From an uncultured Hyphomonadaceae bacterium (GTDB lineage Bacteria; Pseudomonadota; Alphaproteobacteria; Caulobacterales; Hyphomonadaceae), in contig CAJXOF010000004.1 in NCBI GenBank assembly GCA_913057945.1, positions 124,001 through 188,000 on the forward strand: DNA of 64,000 nucleotides, written 5' to 3'. Below, piece after piece: positions 19,687-30,633 of this stretch. The translations under genes and the position numbers were made by a program. The notes beneath the pieces were generated by a model. The model saw only the letters and a list, made by a program, of their open reading frames with translations. It ran no database searches and was not told the origin of the DNA. The number at the start of each line of letters is the position of its first letter. Positions within the stretch are counted from its first letter, which is position 1.

Positions 19687-20418
19687 ATGACCAAGATGGC
19701 ACTTCTCAACAATATCGATCATCCGGATCTGAAGGTGATCACCCGCTTTGGCGCGGCCTATGGCGACAGCGTGAACCAGGCGGCCGTCTATCCGACGGAA
19801 TTCTCCGAACTGCAGCGGGAATATCCGATCTTCTTCCGCAAGGATGCCGACGGCGCATTCTATTGCGTGGTCTTGCTCGGTCTCGACAAGGGCGAGAATT
19901 TGTTCCTCGACGGCGACCGGTGGCAGGCTCGCTATGTGCCGGCCATCCTCCAGCGAGGCCCGTTCATGATCGGTTTCCAGAATCAGGATGTCGACGGCGA
20001 GATTCGCCGCGAGCCGGTTATCCATGTCGATCTCGACAATCCGCGCATCAGCCAGACCGAGGGCGAGCCGCTCTTCCTCGCACAGGGTGGCAACGCGCCC
20101 TATCTTCAGCATATCAGTCAGGTCTTGCGCGTGATTACGGTCGGCGCGGACATGACGGCGCCGATGTTTGCCGCATTCGACCAGGCCGGCCTGATCGAAC
20201 CCGTCTCGCTGGACCTCAAGCTGGATGACCATACCGAATACAAGGTGCCGGACCTGTTCACGCTGAACGAAGAAAAGTTGGCTTCGCTGCAAGGGGAGGC
20301 GCTGCAGCAGCTGCATCGTGGCGGTTTCCTGCGCGCGGCCTATCTTGTGCTGGCATCGCTGGGCAATGTGAACCGTCTGATCAACATGAAAAACGCGAAG
20401 CGGGCAGCAGGCGGCTGA
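19687..20418 (+). CDS. SapC family protein
   Basis: A 243-residue protein of the SapC family, usually encoded beside TonB receptors and tryptophan-halogenase-like genes in Caulobacterales and Sphingomonadales. Recognisable segments are VYPTEFSELQREYPIFF and the central RGPFMIGF. No signal peptide or membrane helix is visible. The biochemical role is unknown; the Campylobacter namesake concerns surface-layer secretion, and that role should not be assumed here. The start has GAAGGG a few nt upstream. Confidence 0.85.
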   Translation: MTKMALLNNIDHPDLKVITRFGAAYGDSVNQAAVYPTEFSELQREYPIFFRKDADGAFYCVVLLGLDKGENLFLDGDRWQARYVPAILQRGPFMIGFQNQDVDGEIRREPVIHVDLDNPRISQTEGEPLFLAQGGNAPYLQHISQVLRVITVGADMTAPMFAAFDQAGLIEPVSLDLKLDDHTEYKVPDLFTLNEEKLASLQGEALQQLHRGGFLRAAYLVLASLGNVNRLINMKNAKRAAGG

Positions 20419-20442
20419 TCCGTCAGGAGGCAGGAACCAGCC

Positions 20443-21474
20443 ATGCTGGCCATTGAACGCAGGACCCGGGTGATAGAAGGCGTCGCGCCAGACGCCATTC
20501 CCTATGCTGAGCTGATGCAGAACCAGCAGCCGGTGATTTTCAAAGGCGTGGCGCGGCATTGGCCGCTCGTGCAGCGCGGGCTGGAATCCCCGGACGCAGC
20601 CATGGACTATATCGCCGCCTTCTATGAAGGGCGTCCGGTGGTCGGCTATAGCTGTGACCCGGAAGAGGGCGGACGCTATTTCTATACAGACCAGGTCGAT
20701 GGCTTCAATTTCGAGCGCGCCCGTGTTCAGCTGACAGACTTCTTCGCGAAAATCCGCGAAACCATGACCCACTCAAACGGCGCGTCCTACTATATCGGTT
20801 CGACCGACCTCGACACTTTCTTCCCGGGCATGCGCGGCGAGAACGACCTTGTGCTGAACGACCCCATGTTTGACGCGCACAAGCCCCTTGTCAGTATCTG
20901 GATGGGCAATCGTACGATCGCATCAGCCCATTATGACATGTCCAACAACCTCGCGTGCTGCATGGTGGGCACGCGGCGCTTTACCCTGTTTCCGCCGGAA
21001 CAGGTGGCCAATCTCTATCCGGGTCCGCTGGAGCCGACGCCAGGCGGGCAGGTCGTCAGCATGGTAGATTTCCGTGATCCTGACCTTGAACGCTATCCGC
21101 GCTTTGCCGAGGCGATGGCCGCCGGGGAAGTGGCCGAGCTGGAGCCAGGCGATGTGCTCTTCTATCCGGCGCTCTGGTGGCACAATGTCGAAGGGATCGG
21201 CGATTTCACCGCGATGATAAATTACTGGTGGAACACGTCCCCGGCCTTCATGGACACGCCGCAGAATACCTTGCTGCATGCCATCCTCAGCCTGCGGGAT
21301 CGTCCGGAGCCGGAGAAGCAGGCCTGGAAGGCCTTGTTCGACTATTACATTTTCGGGCCCGCCGACCAGCCCGCCGCCCATTTGCCGGAAGGCGCGCAAG
21401 GCAATCTCGGCCCGCTCGACGAATTGAAGGCGCGCCGGTTACGTGCCCTGTTGCTGAACAAGCTCAATCGCTGA
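20443..21474 (+). CDS. Cupin-like (JmjC/FIH-type) domain protein
   Basis: A 343-residue cupin_8/JmjC-like protein, by fold a candidate Fe(II)/2-oxoglutarate-dependent oxygenase. The HxD iron motif is H163-Y-D165 (ASAHYDMSN) and the distal His is H247 (LWWHNVEG). The N-terminus EGVAPDAIP...QQPVIFKGVARHWP is typical of the FIH-like group. It has AGGAGG about 11-16 nt upstream and lies 24 bp after sapC. It may hydroxylate a protein or small molecule tied to this locus; substrate unknown. Confidence 0.85.
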   Translation: MLAIERRTRVIEGVAPDAIPYAELMQNQQPVIFKGVARHWPLVQRGLESPDAAMDYIAAFYEGRPVVGYSCDPEEGGRYFYTDQVDGFNFERARVQLTDFFAKIRETMTHSNGASYYIGSTDLDTFFPGMRGENDLVLNDPMFDAHKPLVSIWMGNRTIASAHYDMSNNLACCMVGTRRFTLFPPEQVANLYPGPLEPTPGGQVVSMVDFRDPDLERYPRFAEAMAAGEVAELEPGDVLFYPALWWHNVEGIGDFTAMINYWWNTSPAFMDTPQNTLLHAILSLRDRPEPEKQAWKALFDYYIFGPADQPAAHLPEGAQGNLGPLDELKARRLRALLLNKLNR

Positions 21475-21502
21475 AAACCATAAGAAGAACCGGGGAACTC
21501 CA

Positions 21503-23002
21503 TTGGAAACGCAGAACATCAGGAGAGTTGTCATTGCCGGGGGCGGCACGGCGGGGTGGATCGCGGCGGCGTCGCTTTCCCGCTTGCTCGGTCCCTTGCT
21601 CGACATCACCCTTGTGGAATCCGATGCCATCGGCACGGTCGGGGTAGGGGAGGCGACCATCCCCACCCACCGGACCTTCCACCATCTGATGGGAATTGAC
21701 GAGCGCGAATTCATGCGCGCCACCAAGGCGACCTTCAAGCTCGGCATCGCGTTCGAGAATTGGGGTGGCCAGGGCGACCGTTACGTCCACTCCTTCGGCC
21801 AGGTCGGCAAGTCGAACTGGATGGGGGAATTCTACAATATCTGGATGTATGCGCAGGAACGCGGCATCGGTGACGAACTGGATGCGTATTGCTACGAACT
21901 TCAGGCCGCCGAGGCCGGACGGTTCTACACGTCCGAAAAAGCCAACATCAATTACGCCTATCATCTCGACGCCAGCCTTTATGCCAAATTCCTGCGGACC
22001 TTCAGCGAGGCCAAGGGCGTCAAACGCGTTGAGGGCCTGATCGAGGAAGTCGAACAGGATGGCGAGAGCGGTTTTATCACGGCGCTCAAGCTGCAATCGG
22101 GCGAGCGAATCGAAGGCGATCTCTTCATCGATTGTACCGGGTTCCGGGGCATGCTGATCGAACAGACCCTCAAGACCGGCTACGAAGACTGGACGCATTG
22201 GCTGCCGACCGACAGCGCTCTGGCCGTGCAGACCCGCTCGGTCGGCCCGGCGCTGCCTTATACGCGCGCGATTGCACACCATGCCGGCTGGCAGTGGCGT
22301 ATCCCGCTGCAGCACCGGGTCGGCAATGGTCTCGTCTTCTGCAGCGAAAACATGCAGCCCGACGAGGCAAAGGACTACCTGCTCAGCCATGTAGAGGGCG
22401 AGCCGCTGACCGAGCCGCGCCTGATCCGTTACAAGACGGGCCGCCGGAAGAAAATGTGGAACAAGAACTGCATCGCACTTGGCCTGTCGAGCGGATTTGT
22501 CGAGCCATTGGAATCGACCAGCATCCATCTGATCCAGGTCGGCGCGACACGCCTCGTCCAGCAATTCCCGTTCGCGGGGATCAGCGAAGCGATTGCCAAC
22601 CACTATAATGAGCAGGCAGAGCGGGAACTGGAGAAGATCCGCGATTTCATCGTGCTGCACTACAAGCTGACCGAGCGCGACGATTCAGATTTCTGGCGCG
22701 CCCGCCGGGACATGGAGATTCCGGACTCGCTGGCGCAGCGGATTGCCCTGTTCCGCGAGAATGGACTTGCCTATCAGGCCACGGATGATCTCTTCCGTGT
22801 GGATTCCTGGTTGCAGGTGATGATGGGCCAGCGGCTCAAGCCCAAGGGCTATCACCATATGGGCCATCTGATGACGGATGAGCAATTGAAGACAGCGCTG
22901 AATGGCCTGCAGGAAAATATTTCGAGGGCGGTCTCACAGATGCCCAGCCATCAGGACTTCATCAACCAGTATTGCGCCGCGCCTGAAGCGGAGCCGGCCT
23001 AG
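21503..23002 (+). CDS. Flavin-dependent tryptophan halogenase family protein
   Basis: A 499-residue protein with the complete halogenase signature: the FAD motif GGGTAGW (13-19), the catalytic Lys K79 (KATFKLG) and WQWRIP (263-268), the WxWxIP motif that separates halogenases from monooxygenases. The start is a TTG at 21503 with GGGGAA upstream; no ATG is near. It follows the cupin gene by 28 bp. Proteins of this kind sit in sugar-type TonB loci in Caulobacterales and their true substrate is not known, so tryptophan is not implied. No flavin reductase is seen nearby. Confidence 0.88.
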   Translation: METQNIRRVVIAGGGTAGWIAAASLSRLLGPLLDITLVESDAIGTVGVGEATIPTHRTFHHLMGIDEREFMRATKATFKLGIAFENWGGQGDRYVHSFGQVGKSNWMGEFYNIWMYAQERGIGDELDAYCYELQAAEAGRFYTSEKANINYAYHLDASLYAKFLRTFSEAKGVKRVEGLIEEVEQDGESGFITALKLQSGERIEGDLFIDCTGFRGMLIEQTLKTGYEDWTHWLPTDSALAVQTRSVGPALPYTRAIAHHAGWQWRIPLQHRVGNGLVFCSENMQPDEAKDYLLSHVEGEPLTEPRLIRYKTGRRKKMWNKNCIALGLSSGFVEPLESTSIHLIQVGATRLVQQFPFAGISEAIANHYNEQAERELEKIRDFIVLHYKLTERDDSDFWRARRDMEIPDSLAQRIALFRENGLAYQATDDLFRVDSWLQVMMGQRLKPKGYHHMGHLMTDEQLKTALNGLQENISRAVSQMPSHQDFINQYCAAPEAEPA

Positions 23003-24318
23003 ACCGTTTCGGCGGTTCTGGGCGTGCCTTGTGTGGCTGCCGGGGCAGGGGCGCGAGAGAGGTCGCCCAGCATGTCCCGGACCATGCCCTGGGCCTGCTC
23101 CACGACGCTGCACACCAGTTCGTGCGAAAAGCTCGCGCCGCTGAACCATGTATGCTGGTGGCCTTGCACGCGCTTCAGGGCGCCGAACAGGCCCTCGCGC
23201 ACGGCCTCGATCTTGTATTGCGGGAAATACTGCCAGACCTTTTGCTGGATCACGCTTTCGACCGTAAAGCCGTGGCGCTCGGCATCCGCCAGCAGGATTT
23301 CGCGGAGTTCCGGCCCCGTCAGGCCGGTCGAGAACTGGCCGGTGACGTACAGACGCCCGCCAAGTTCCTCGCTTTCGCCCTCCCGGCGCCCACCCAGGAT
23401 CGCGCCCTTGCGGGTGCTGTCCATGCTCGCCTGTGAATAGCCGATGATCATGTGCCCCTCGAACCAGTCCGGCGAGGTCAGCAAGGTCGTCGTGTAGTTC
23501 TGCCATTCGATGCCGTTGCAGATGAACATCTCGTCGCGCGTCGCCGCGCAGAATTTGACGAAGTTCTGCATCGGCACGGTTGAGACGACAGCGTCGAACT
23601 CTTCGCTCTTACCGGCGGCGGTGATGACAGGTCTGGGCCCGGACCGGTCCAGATGCGTCACCGGACTCGACAGGCGCACATCCAGATCCTGGGAAAAGCG
23701 GTACCAGAACTCGCTCCAGCCCTGGTCAGGCATATGCATGTCATTGAGCACGCCCGACAGGAGGTAATTGAGGTCGCACCATTGGACGGTTTGTCCGATC
23801 GTGGCCTCGTCGGTAAAGCCATAGCCCTGCGTGGTCTGGATGCGGTGCGACGCCAACTCGATCTTCGGCAGGTTCAGTCGCTTCACCCATTCTGCAGTCG
23901 TCATTGCAGCTTCAGCGCGCACGTCCGGATCGTCCGGCCGGGTTCGGATGTTCCGGCGCAGGCGTCCGGCCGCGCGAATGAACTTCAGGGCCTGGAGGAT
24001 CATGGGCGGGCCGCCCCCGGTTTTCACATAGTCGACGACTTTCAGCCCGTCATACCGGGCCTCGCCCAGACGCGTCAGCGTGATCCCGTGCTGGCGCATC
24101 CATTGCTTCACCAGCTTGTGTGAACGGGTGGTGTAGCAGGTGCCCATTTCGTTCATGGCGTCACCGCGCACCACGGAAAACGATTTGCCACCCAGCCGGT
24201 CGTCGGCCTCGAACAGGATGGGATGGTGGCCCGCCTGTTTGATGAAACGCGCGGTGCTGAGTCCCGCTGGACCGGCGCCAATGACGGCGATCTTGAAAGG
24301 TGCAGTCGTGCGGGTCAC
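22999..24318 (-). CDS. FAD-dependent amine-oxidase-like oxidoreductase
   Basis: A 439-residue FAD-binding protein. The dinucleotide motif GAGPAGLS (14-21) is followed by an acidic residue after the second strand (LFEADDRLGGKS), as in the amine oxidase/phytoene desaturase group. No signal peptide. The start is GTG at 24318, with AAGGAG about 12 nt upstream. Its 3' end overlaps the halogenase 3' end by 4 bp, tail to tail. The substrate is unknown. Confidence 0.75.
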   Translation of the reverse strand: MTRTTAPFKIAVIGAGPAGLSTARFIKQAGHHPILFEADDRLGGKSFSVVRGDAMNEMGTCYTTRSHKLVKQWMRQHGITLTRLGEARYDGLKVVDYVKTGGGPPMILQALKFIRAAGRLRRNIRTRPDDPDVRAEAAMTTAEWVKRLNLPKIELASHRIQTTQGYGFTDEATIGQTVQWCDLNYLLSGVLNDMHMPDQGWSEFWYRFSQDLDVRLSSPVTHLDRSGPRPVITAAGKSEEFDAVVSTVPMQNFVKFCAATRDEMFICNGIEWQNYTTTLLTSPDWFEGHMIIGYSQASMDSTRKGAILGGRREGESEELGGRLYVTGQFSTGLTGPELREILLADAERHGFTVESVIQQKVWQYFPQYKIEAVREGLFGALKRVQGHQHTWFSGASFSHELVCSVVEQAQGMVRDMLGDLSRAPAPAATQGTPRTAETV

Positions 24319-24494
24319 CGGCGCGTTGATCTCCTTAATCGGAATGCACGCTACAGAACAGGTGACATGCTAGGCAACCACTGCGAGGCATCTATTTTTG
24401 GTTAACAGACGCGTTAACGACAAGTTTCCACAGTCTGGCAATCCCAGCAGGCCCGTAGAGCGGAATGTTCACTTAGCCTGTGTATAGCCGTCTC

Positions 24495-26210
24495 ATGGTG
24501 AAACAGGAAAAATCCTTTCTGTCTTATGTGACCGGGAACAAGATTCCTCGGGCGACAGCGGTTGACCGGTTGGTCCTGCTGCAGCAGCACATGGATTTTT
24601 CCAGTCACAAGCTGGTCATGGCGACGATCATGCTGGTCAACACGATCGGTGCGAGCTTTCTGGTCCATCGCTGGGTCCCGGACACGAACATCGAAGCCTG
24701 GATCGCGATCAATCTCTGCCTGGCCACATTGCTTGTCATTGATTTCCTGCTGAAGCGGGGGCGTCCGGCTCCCAAAACGGTCAGCGGCAAGTATCTTCGC
24801 CGCTCTGAATTCCTCGCCATCCTGTTTGGTCTCGCCTGGGGCTCTCTGCCCTTCTTCGTCGGACCCGACGAGAATGCCGCCATGATCATGGGCGGCCTGA
24901 TGATCACGCCGATGGCGGCTGGCATGGCCAGCATGCTGACGCGTGTGCCGCGGATCGTCCTGCGCTATGCCTTGTCGGCGTTTGTCGCGAGTGCAGCCTA
25001 TAGTGCGTATGCCCAATCGGTGACCGGCGCCACGATCTGCTTGATGATGATCTCCTTCATGCTGGCGCTGTTTCTTGGCGCACGCTCCAGTTACATGGTC
25101 TACAAGTCTGACATCAACGCCACGCGGAAGGCCGAAGAATCCCGAGACCTCCTGATCGGCGCGCTTGAGGCCAGCCACCAGGCCTTCGCAATCTTCAATG
25201 AAGATGGTGACGTCATCGTGGAAAACCAGCTACACCAGCAAGTCTTTGGTTCGCGGGAAGACTCGCTGGAGCCGGCCGACAAGCCGATCCGCCGTGATGG
25301 GGTCTTCTGGCAGAAATCCGTCGAATGCATCGCTGGCGTCGGCACTGTGGTTGTCTACACGGATGTGACCCGCATGGAGGAAGCCCGGTCCGAGATCGAG
25401 CATGCCCGTAATGATGCCGAAGCGGCCAATGAAGCCAAGACGCGCTTCCTCGGCTCGATGAGCGCCGAGTTGAAAGTGCCGCTGGATGTCATCTCGGCCT
25501 GTGCGGGCGTCATTGGATCGTCTTCAAACATTCCGTGTAGTGAAGAAGAAGTCCGCTCCTATGCCGACAAGATCGGCGAGCAGGCCATGATCCTGTCTTC
25601 CACGCTGGACGGCATCATCAACTTTACGCGGATGGAACGCGAAGACTATCTGGCGCAATCGTCCGAAGTCTCGGTATCCGAAGTCATTCATAATGTCGTG
25701 CGCAAGCTGACCGAAGGCGAATATTCGCGCTTCGCCGACCGGTTGAAAGTCAGCGTGCCCAGCAATCTGGCTGCGGACATGGATGACAACAGTTTCGAGA
25801 TCATCGTCCGTAACGTCATCAAGAATGCACTTGAATCCGGCTCGTCCGCGCCAATCGTGGTCAAAGCCGGCATGGTCTCCGGGGTTGGCCTTGTGGTCAT
25901 GATCCGTGACCGGGGCAGGGGCATGACGGCAGACGTGCTGGAGAAGGCGTTCGAGCCCTTCTTCCACTCCCGTCCAGCTCACCAGAAATACGATCATTCT
26001 ACCGGGGTCGGCCTGGGTCTCAGCGTCGCGCGTCGTCTGGCCGATGCACAGGGCCTGCGCATCAAGCTCCGTTCTGAGCTGGGCCGCGGCACGACCGCGT
26101 TCATCACCATACCGGAAACACTGGTGCGTCGCTCTCCTACGCATGACGGCGTTCAGGCGACTGAAGTACCCCTGATGGATCCGACTGAACTGCAGAAGAA
26201 GACCGGCTGA
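24495..26210 (+). CDS. Histidine kinase-like protein lacking the phosphoacceptor His
   Basis: A 571-residue membrane protein: several N-terminal hydrophobic helices (about residues 45-210), a PAS-like segment (ASHQAFAIFNEDGDVIVEN), then a HisKA-like helix and an HATPase domain. The H-box reads MSAELKVPL, so the His is Ala324 (codon GCC at 25464). The ATPase boxes are intact: N in NVIKNALES, G1 in DRGRGM, G2 in GVGLGLSVARRL. It cannot autophosphorylate in the classic way and may be an allosteric partner, phosphatase or sensor. The ATG at 24495 is chosen over a GTG at 24480; neither has a strong ribosome binding site. Confidence 0.82.
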   Translation: MVKQEKSFLSYVTGNKIPRATAVDRLVLLQQHMDFSSHKLVMATIMLVNTIGASFLVHRWVPDTNIEAWIAINLCLATLLVIDFLLKRGRPAPKTVSGKYLRRSEFLAILFGLAWGSLPFFVGPDENAAMIMGGLMITPMAAGMASMLTRVPRIVLRYALSAFVASAAYSAYAQSVTGATICLMMISFMLALFLGARSSYMVYKSDINATRKAEESRDLLIGALEASHQAFAIFNEDGDVIVENQLHQQVFGSREDSLEPADKPIRRDGVFWQKSVECIAGVGTVVVYTDVTRMEEARSEIEHARNDAEAANEAKTRFLGSMSAELKVPLDVISACAGVIGSSSNIPCSEEEVRSYADKIGEQAMILSSTLDGIINFTRMEREDYLAQSSEVSVSEVIHNVVRKLTEGEYSRFADRLKVSVPSNLAADMDDNSFEIIVRNVIKNALESGSSAPIVVKAGMVSGVGLVVMIRDRGRGMTADVLEKAFEPFFHSRPAHQKYDHSTGVGLGLSVARRLADAQGLRIKLRSELGRGTTAFITIPETLVRRSPTHDGVQATEVPLMDPTELQKKTG

Positions 26211-26355
26211 TCGGCTGTCTGCTGAAAGCCTCCATTTCCCGGAAGCATTTGAGATCGTCCCGTCCGTCCCGGCCCGCCGCCGGACGAGGCGCATGACGGC
26301 GACCTGCCTGTCAGGGCACCGGGCTGTCCAGCTTCAGGGAACTTGAAAGGAGGGA

Positions 26356-27387
26356 TCAGGCGCCGGTCTTGCGCAGGCTGGGACCAGCCGGCTGGTCGTC
26401 CGTATCGCGTCGGTCGGCAACCGAGCCTGTGCCCCGGAATAGGGTATCGCCTCGGGCCGGGGCAATCGACAGATAATGGATCCGCTTCTGCTCGATCCGG
26501 GAGCGCGACAGGGAATCCAGGATCACGCCCGCCGTAAATGACATCATCGCACCCAGCAGCAGGGTCATGGCCAGCATCCAGGTCGGCATCCGGCTGACAA
26601 GGCCGGTTTCGAGATACTCGGCCAGCACCGGGACGCTCAGGATCGCGGCAAGGCCGAACAGGCCCGCGGCAACAGAGCTGAAGAACAGGAAGGGGCGAGT
26701 TTCCTTCACCAGCATGCCCATCATGCGCAGGATACGGAATCCATCCCGGAATGTGGACAGCTTGCTCTCGGAGCCTTCGACCCGGCGGCCATAATCGAAC
26801 TCGATTTCGGAGACCGGCAGGCGCAGCGTTGAGGCGTGCACCGACATTTCGGTCTCGATCTCAAAGCCCGGCGACGAGGCGGGGAAGCTTTTGGCAAAGC
26901 GGCGCGTGAAGGCGCGATAGCCGGAGAAGATGTCGGTGAAGTCGCTGCCGAACAGGGTGCGATAGATCATGTTGAACAGGCGATTGCCAAAGGCATGGCC
27001 GTTGCGGCCCGCATCCTCGGTAACATTGCGGCGTGTGCCGACCACCATGTCGACCCGGTCGGCCAGGAGGGTGTCGATCATGCGCGGCGCGGCGGCCGGA
27101 TCATAGGTGCCGTCCCCATCGGCCATGAGGTACACATCCGCTTCGATATCAGCGAACATCTGGCGCACGACATTGCCTTTGCCTTGCCGGCGGGAGGGCA
27201 CGACCGTGGCGCCGGCAAAGGCGGCCTGAGCGGACGTGTCGTCGCTGGAATTGTTGTCGTAGACATAGATCCGGGCAGCTGGCAGGGCCTTGCGGAATCC
27301 GATGACGACCGCCGCAATCGACTTGCCCTCATTGTAGCAGGGCAGCAGGACGGCGATGTTCAAGCGTGAGAAGTCTTCCTCGGCCAT
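26356..27387 (-). CDS. Family 2 glycosyltransferase with C-terminal membrane helices
   Basis: A 343-residue GT-A enzyme. The N-terminal strand reads AVLLPCYNEGKSI, the sugar-nucleotide/metal motif is MADGDGTYDP near residue 90, and FEIETEMS and GSESKLSTFRDG follow the pattern of polyprenol-phosphate glycosyltransferases. Two hydrophobic helices near residues 230-300 anchor it in the inner membrane. It probably charges a polyprenyl phosphate with a sugar. It is divergent from the membrane protein at 27466. Confidence 0.85.
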   Translation of the reverse strand: MAEEDFSRLNIAVLLPCYNEGKSIAAVVIGFRKALPAARIYVYDNNSSDDTSAQAAFAGATVVPSRRQGKGNVVRQMFADIEADVYLMADGDGTYDPAAAPRMIDTLLADRVDMVVGTRRNVTEDAGRNGHAFGNRLFNMIYRTLFGSDFTDIFSGYRAFTRRFAKSFPASSPGFEIETEMSVHASTLRLPVSEIEFDYGRRVEGSESKLSTFRDGFRILRMMGMLVKETRPFLFFSSVAAGLFGLAAILSVPVLAEYLETGLVSRMPTWMLAMTLLLGAMMSFTAGVILDSLSRSRIEQKRIHYLSIAPARGDTLFRGTGSVADRRDTDDQPAGPSLRKTGA

Positions 27388-27465
27388 AAGTATCCAGCGC
27401 CTCCCTCTTTAGGGTTTCCTACACCCCCACTGGTTAAGTTTGCCTTTCGGGATCAGGGCGCAGGG

Positions 27466-29295
27466 ATGCCCGCAGAAGGGGAGAGGGACGGCGTGCAGAT
27501 CAGGTTCGACGCCAAAATCGCGTTGCTTTTCCTCATCGTGCCGGTCTGCCTGGTCGCGTCCAGCGTGTTGCAGGGAAGTTTCGGACAGATAGGTCCGGAC
27601 GGTGATGACGTGATGCGGCTGGTTCAGGTCAGGGATCTGCTGAACGGTCAGGACTGGTTCGATCCTCACCAATACCGCATGGGCCCGGACGGCGGCACGA
27701 TGATGCACTGGTCGCGCCTCGCTGACCTGCCCATTTTTGCGCTTTACAGCCTGTTTCACCTGTTCTTGCCCTCTGATATTGCACTTGTCTGGGCCTATTC
27801 GGCCTGGCCTCCCTTGAGTGTACTTGTCGTTCTTGGCGGCTTCTATGCGGGCGCGCGGCATGTGAGTGACCGGGCCGGGGCATTGGCCTGCCTCATACTC
27901 AGCGTCTTCGTGTATGCCGCGCATTACCGGTTCAGTCCGGGCGCGATTGACCACCACAATCTTCAATTGGGCCTGATCGCGGTGGCGATGGGCCTCGCGC
28001 TGGATCCGCTCCGCCGGGCAGGGCGAGGGGTCGGGGCCGGTATGGCGCTGGCCGCGTCTGTGGCCATTGGCGGCGAAGTCTATGTCTTCGTGGCGGCGAT
28101 CTGCGCTTTCGTCGCGCTCGACTGGGTCGTGGCCGGGCGGGCGGCGATGCGCGGCGCCATCGGTTTCGGGGCTGGACTGGCGGCCGGGCTGGAAATCGCC
28201 TTCTTCACTACGATCGCGCCGTCGCACTATGAGGTTGTGGCCTGTGATGCCTTGTCATCGGTCAGCCTGCTGGCTGGGTTGGCAGGCGGCTTCGGGCTGG
28301 CGGCTGCCGCATTGGTCACCTCCGGGCGCAATGTCTGGCTGAGGCTGGGCGCGCTCATGCTCGTTGGCGCCGTATGCGCCGGTACGCTGGTCATGGTGGG
28401 CCCGGAATGCCTGTCAAACCCGTTGGGGGACCTGTCACCCGAGGTAAAGGCCCTTTGGCTTGACCGGGTGGATGAGGCGCGCCCTGTCTTTTCAAGCCGG
28501 CCTGACAGGGTGTCGACCCTCGGATTTACTCTTGGCATCACGCTCCTGGCGCTCGGCGTCAGCCTGTTTGGCCTGTACCGCCGCCAGCGCCTCCGCGCCA
28601 ACCTGTTCTTCTCCGGCCTTCTGCTCGCGGCCTTGGTGATGACGCTGTACCAGATCCGCTTCTACGTGTTCGGCCACCTCTTCGCGATCATTCCGCTGGG
28701 GCTCTGGGTTGCGGACGTCTACCGCGTGGGCAAGGCGAAGAACCCTTCCAGCGTCACCTATATTGGCGCGCTGGCGCTCAGTCTGCCCTTTGTGTGGGCC
28801 GTGCCGGGCCTGCTGGTGGCGGACAGCGCCGAGACAGGTAACAAGACAAGTAGCAAGACGGGGGACAAGGCCGAGTGCCTGCAAGAGGGGGTCTTCACCA
28901 CGCTGCAGACGCTTCCTGAGGGCCGTATCCTGGCCTCAGCCGATTTTGGACCGATGATCCTGAACCAAACGGGCCACAGCATTCTTCAGGGCAATTATCA
29001 TCGCAATCAGGCAGGAATCCGCCAGGCAATTGACCTCTGGCTGTCCGAGTCCGGTCAGACTCAATCGCTCCTGACAGCCAGCGGGATCGACTATGTCATG
29101 ACCTGTCCGGCCGATGCGGAAACAAGGCTGATGTCCGGGCACGATCCGGAAGGATTTGCCGCGCGCCTGAAACGGAATGAGATTCCCGATTTCCTCGAAA
29201 ATATCCCGCTTGAGTTCGGGCCGAAATCGCCCGCACGGCTCTATCGGATACGCCGGGGCGACGACACCAATCAAAAAGATGAAGATGTTTCTTAA
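27466..29295 (+). CDS. Polytopic membrane protein, GT-C glycosyltransferase-like
   Basis: A 609-residue protein with about a dozen hydrophobic helices and a soluble C-terminal domain (from about residue 460). After the first helix it has GPDGDDVMRLVQ and later MMHWSRL, a placement of acidic residues that recalls GT-C oligosaccharyl or lipid-linked glycosyltransferases. It probably transfers a sugar from a polyprenyl carrier in the periplasm, and the divergent family 2 glycosyltransferase could make that donor. The start is uncertain; an ATG at 27466 is used. The family call is inference from topology. Confidence 0.6.
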   Translation: MPAEGERDGVQIRFDAKIALLFLIVPVCLVASSVLQGSFGQIGPDGDDVMRLVQVRDLLNGQDWFDPHQYRMGPDGGTMMHWSRLADLPIFALYSLFHLFLPSDIALVWAYSAWPPLSVLVVLGGFYAGARHVSDRAGALACLILSVFVYAAHYRFSPGAIDHHNLQLGLIAVAMGLALDPLRRAGRGVGAGMALAASVAIGGEVYVFVAAICAFVALDWVVAGRAAMRGAIGFGAGLAAGLEIAFFTTIAPSHYEVVACDALSSVSLLAGLAGGFGLAAAALVTSGRNVWLRLGALMLVGAVCAGTLVMVGPECLSNPLGDLSPEVKALWLDRVDEARPVFSSRPDRVSTLGFTLGITLLALGVSLFGLYRRQRLRANLFFSGLLLAALVMTLYQIRFYVFGHLFAIIPLGLWVADVYRVGKAKNPSSVTYIGALALSLPFVWAVPGLLVADSAETGNKTSSKTGDKAECLQEGVFTTLQTLPEGRILASADFGPMILNQTGHSILQGNYHRNQAGIRQAIDLWLSESGQTQSLLTASGIDYVMTCPADAETRLMSGHDPEGFAARLKRNEIPDFLENIPLEFGPKSPARLYRIRRGDDTNQKDEDVS

Positions 29296-29408
29296 GCCGG
29301 ATTTGGGGTTTGTTAATGAAAGCCGTACGAGGCGTTCCGTTAACGCTCGGATTGGTTGTGGTTTCGCCCGGAAAAACCCTTTCAAAACAGCGCGCATCTT
29401 TACCATGA

Positions 29409-30590
<1,182 letters not shown>

Positions 30591-30633
30591 TTGAGATGAG
30601 CTGACAGGGGTAATTTCGCAAGGGAACTGGCCA

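Noticed and set aside
24402-24419. Two TTAA half-sites upstream of the degenerate histidine kinase as a CtrA site
   Set aside because: The spacing between the half-sites is 8, not the required 7, so the consensus is not met.
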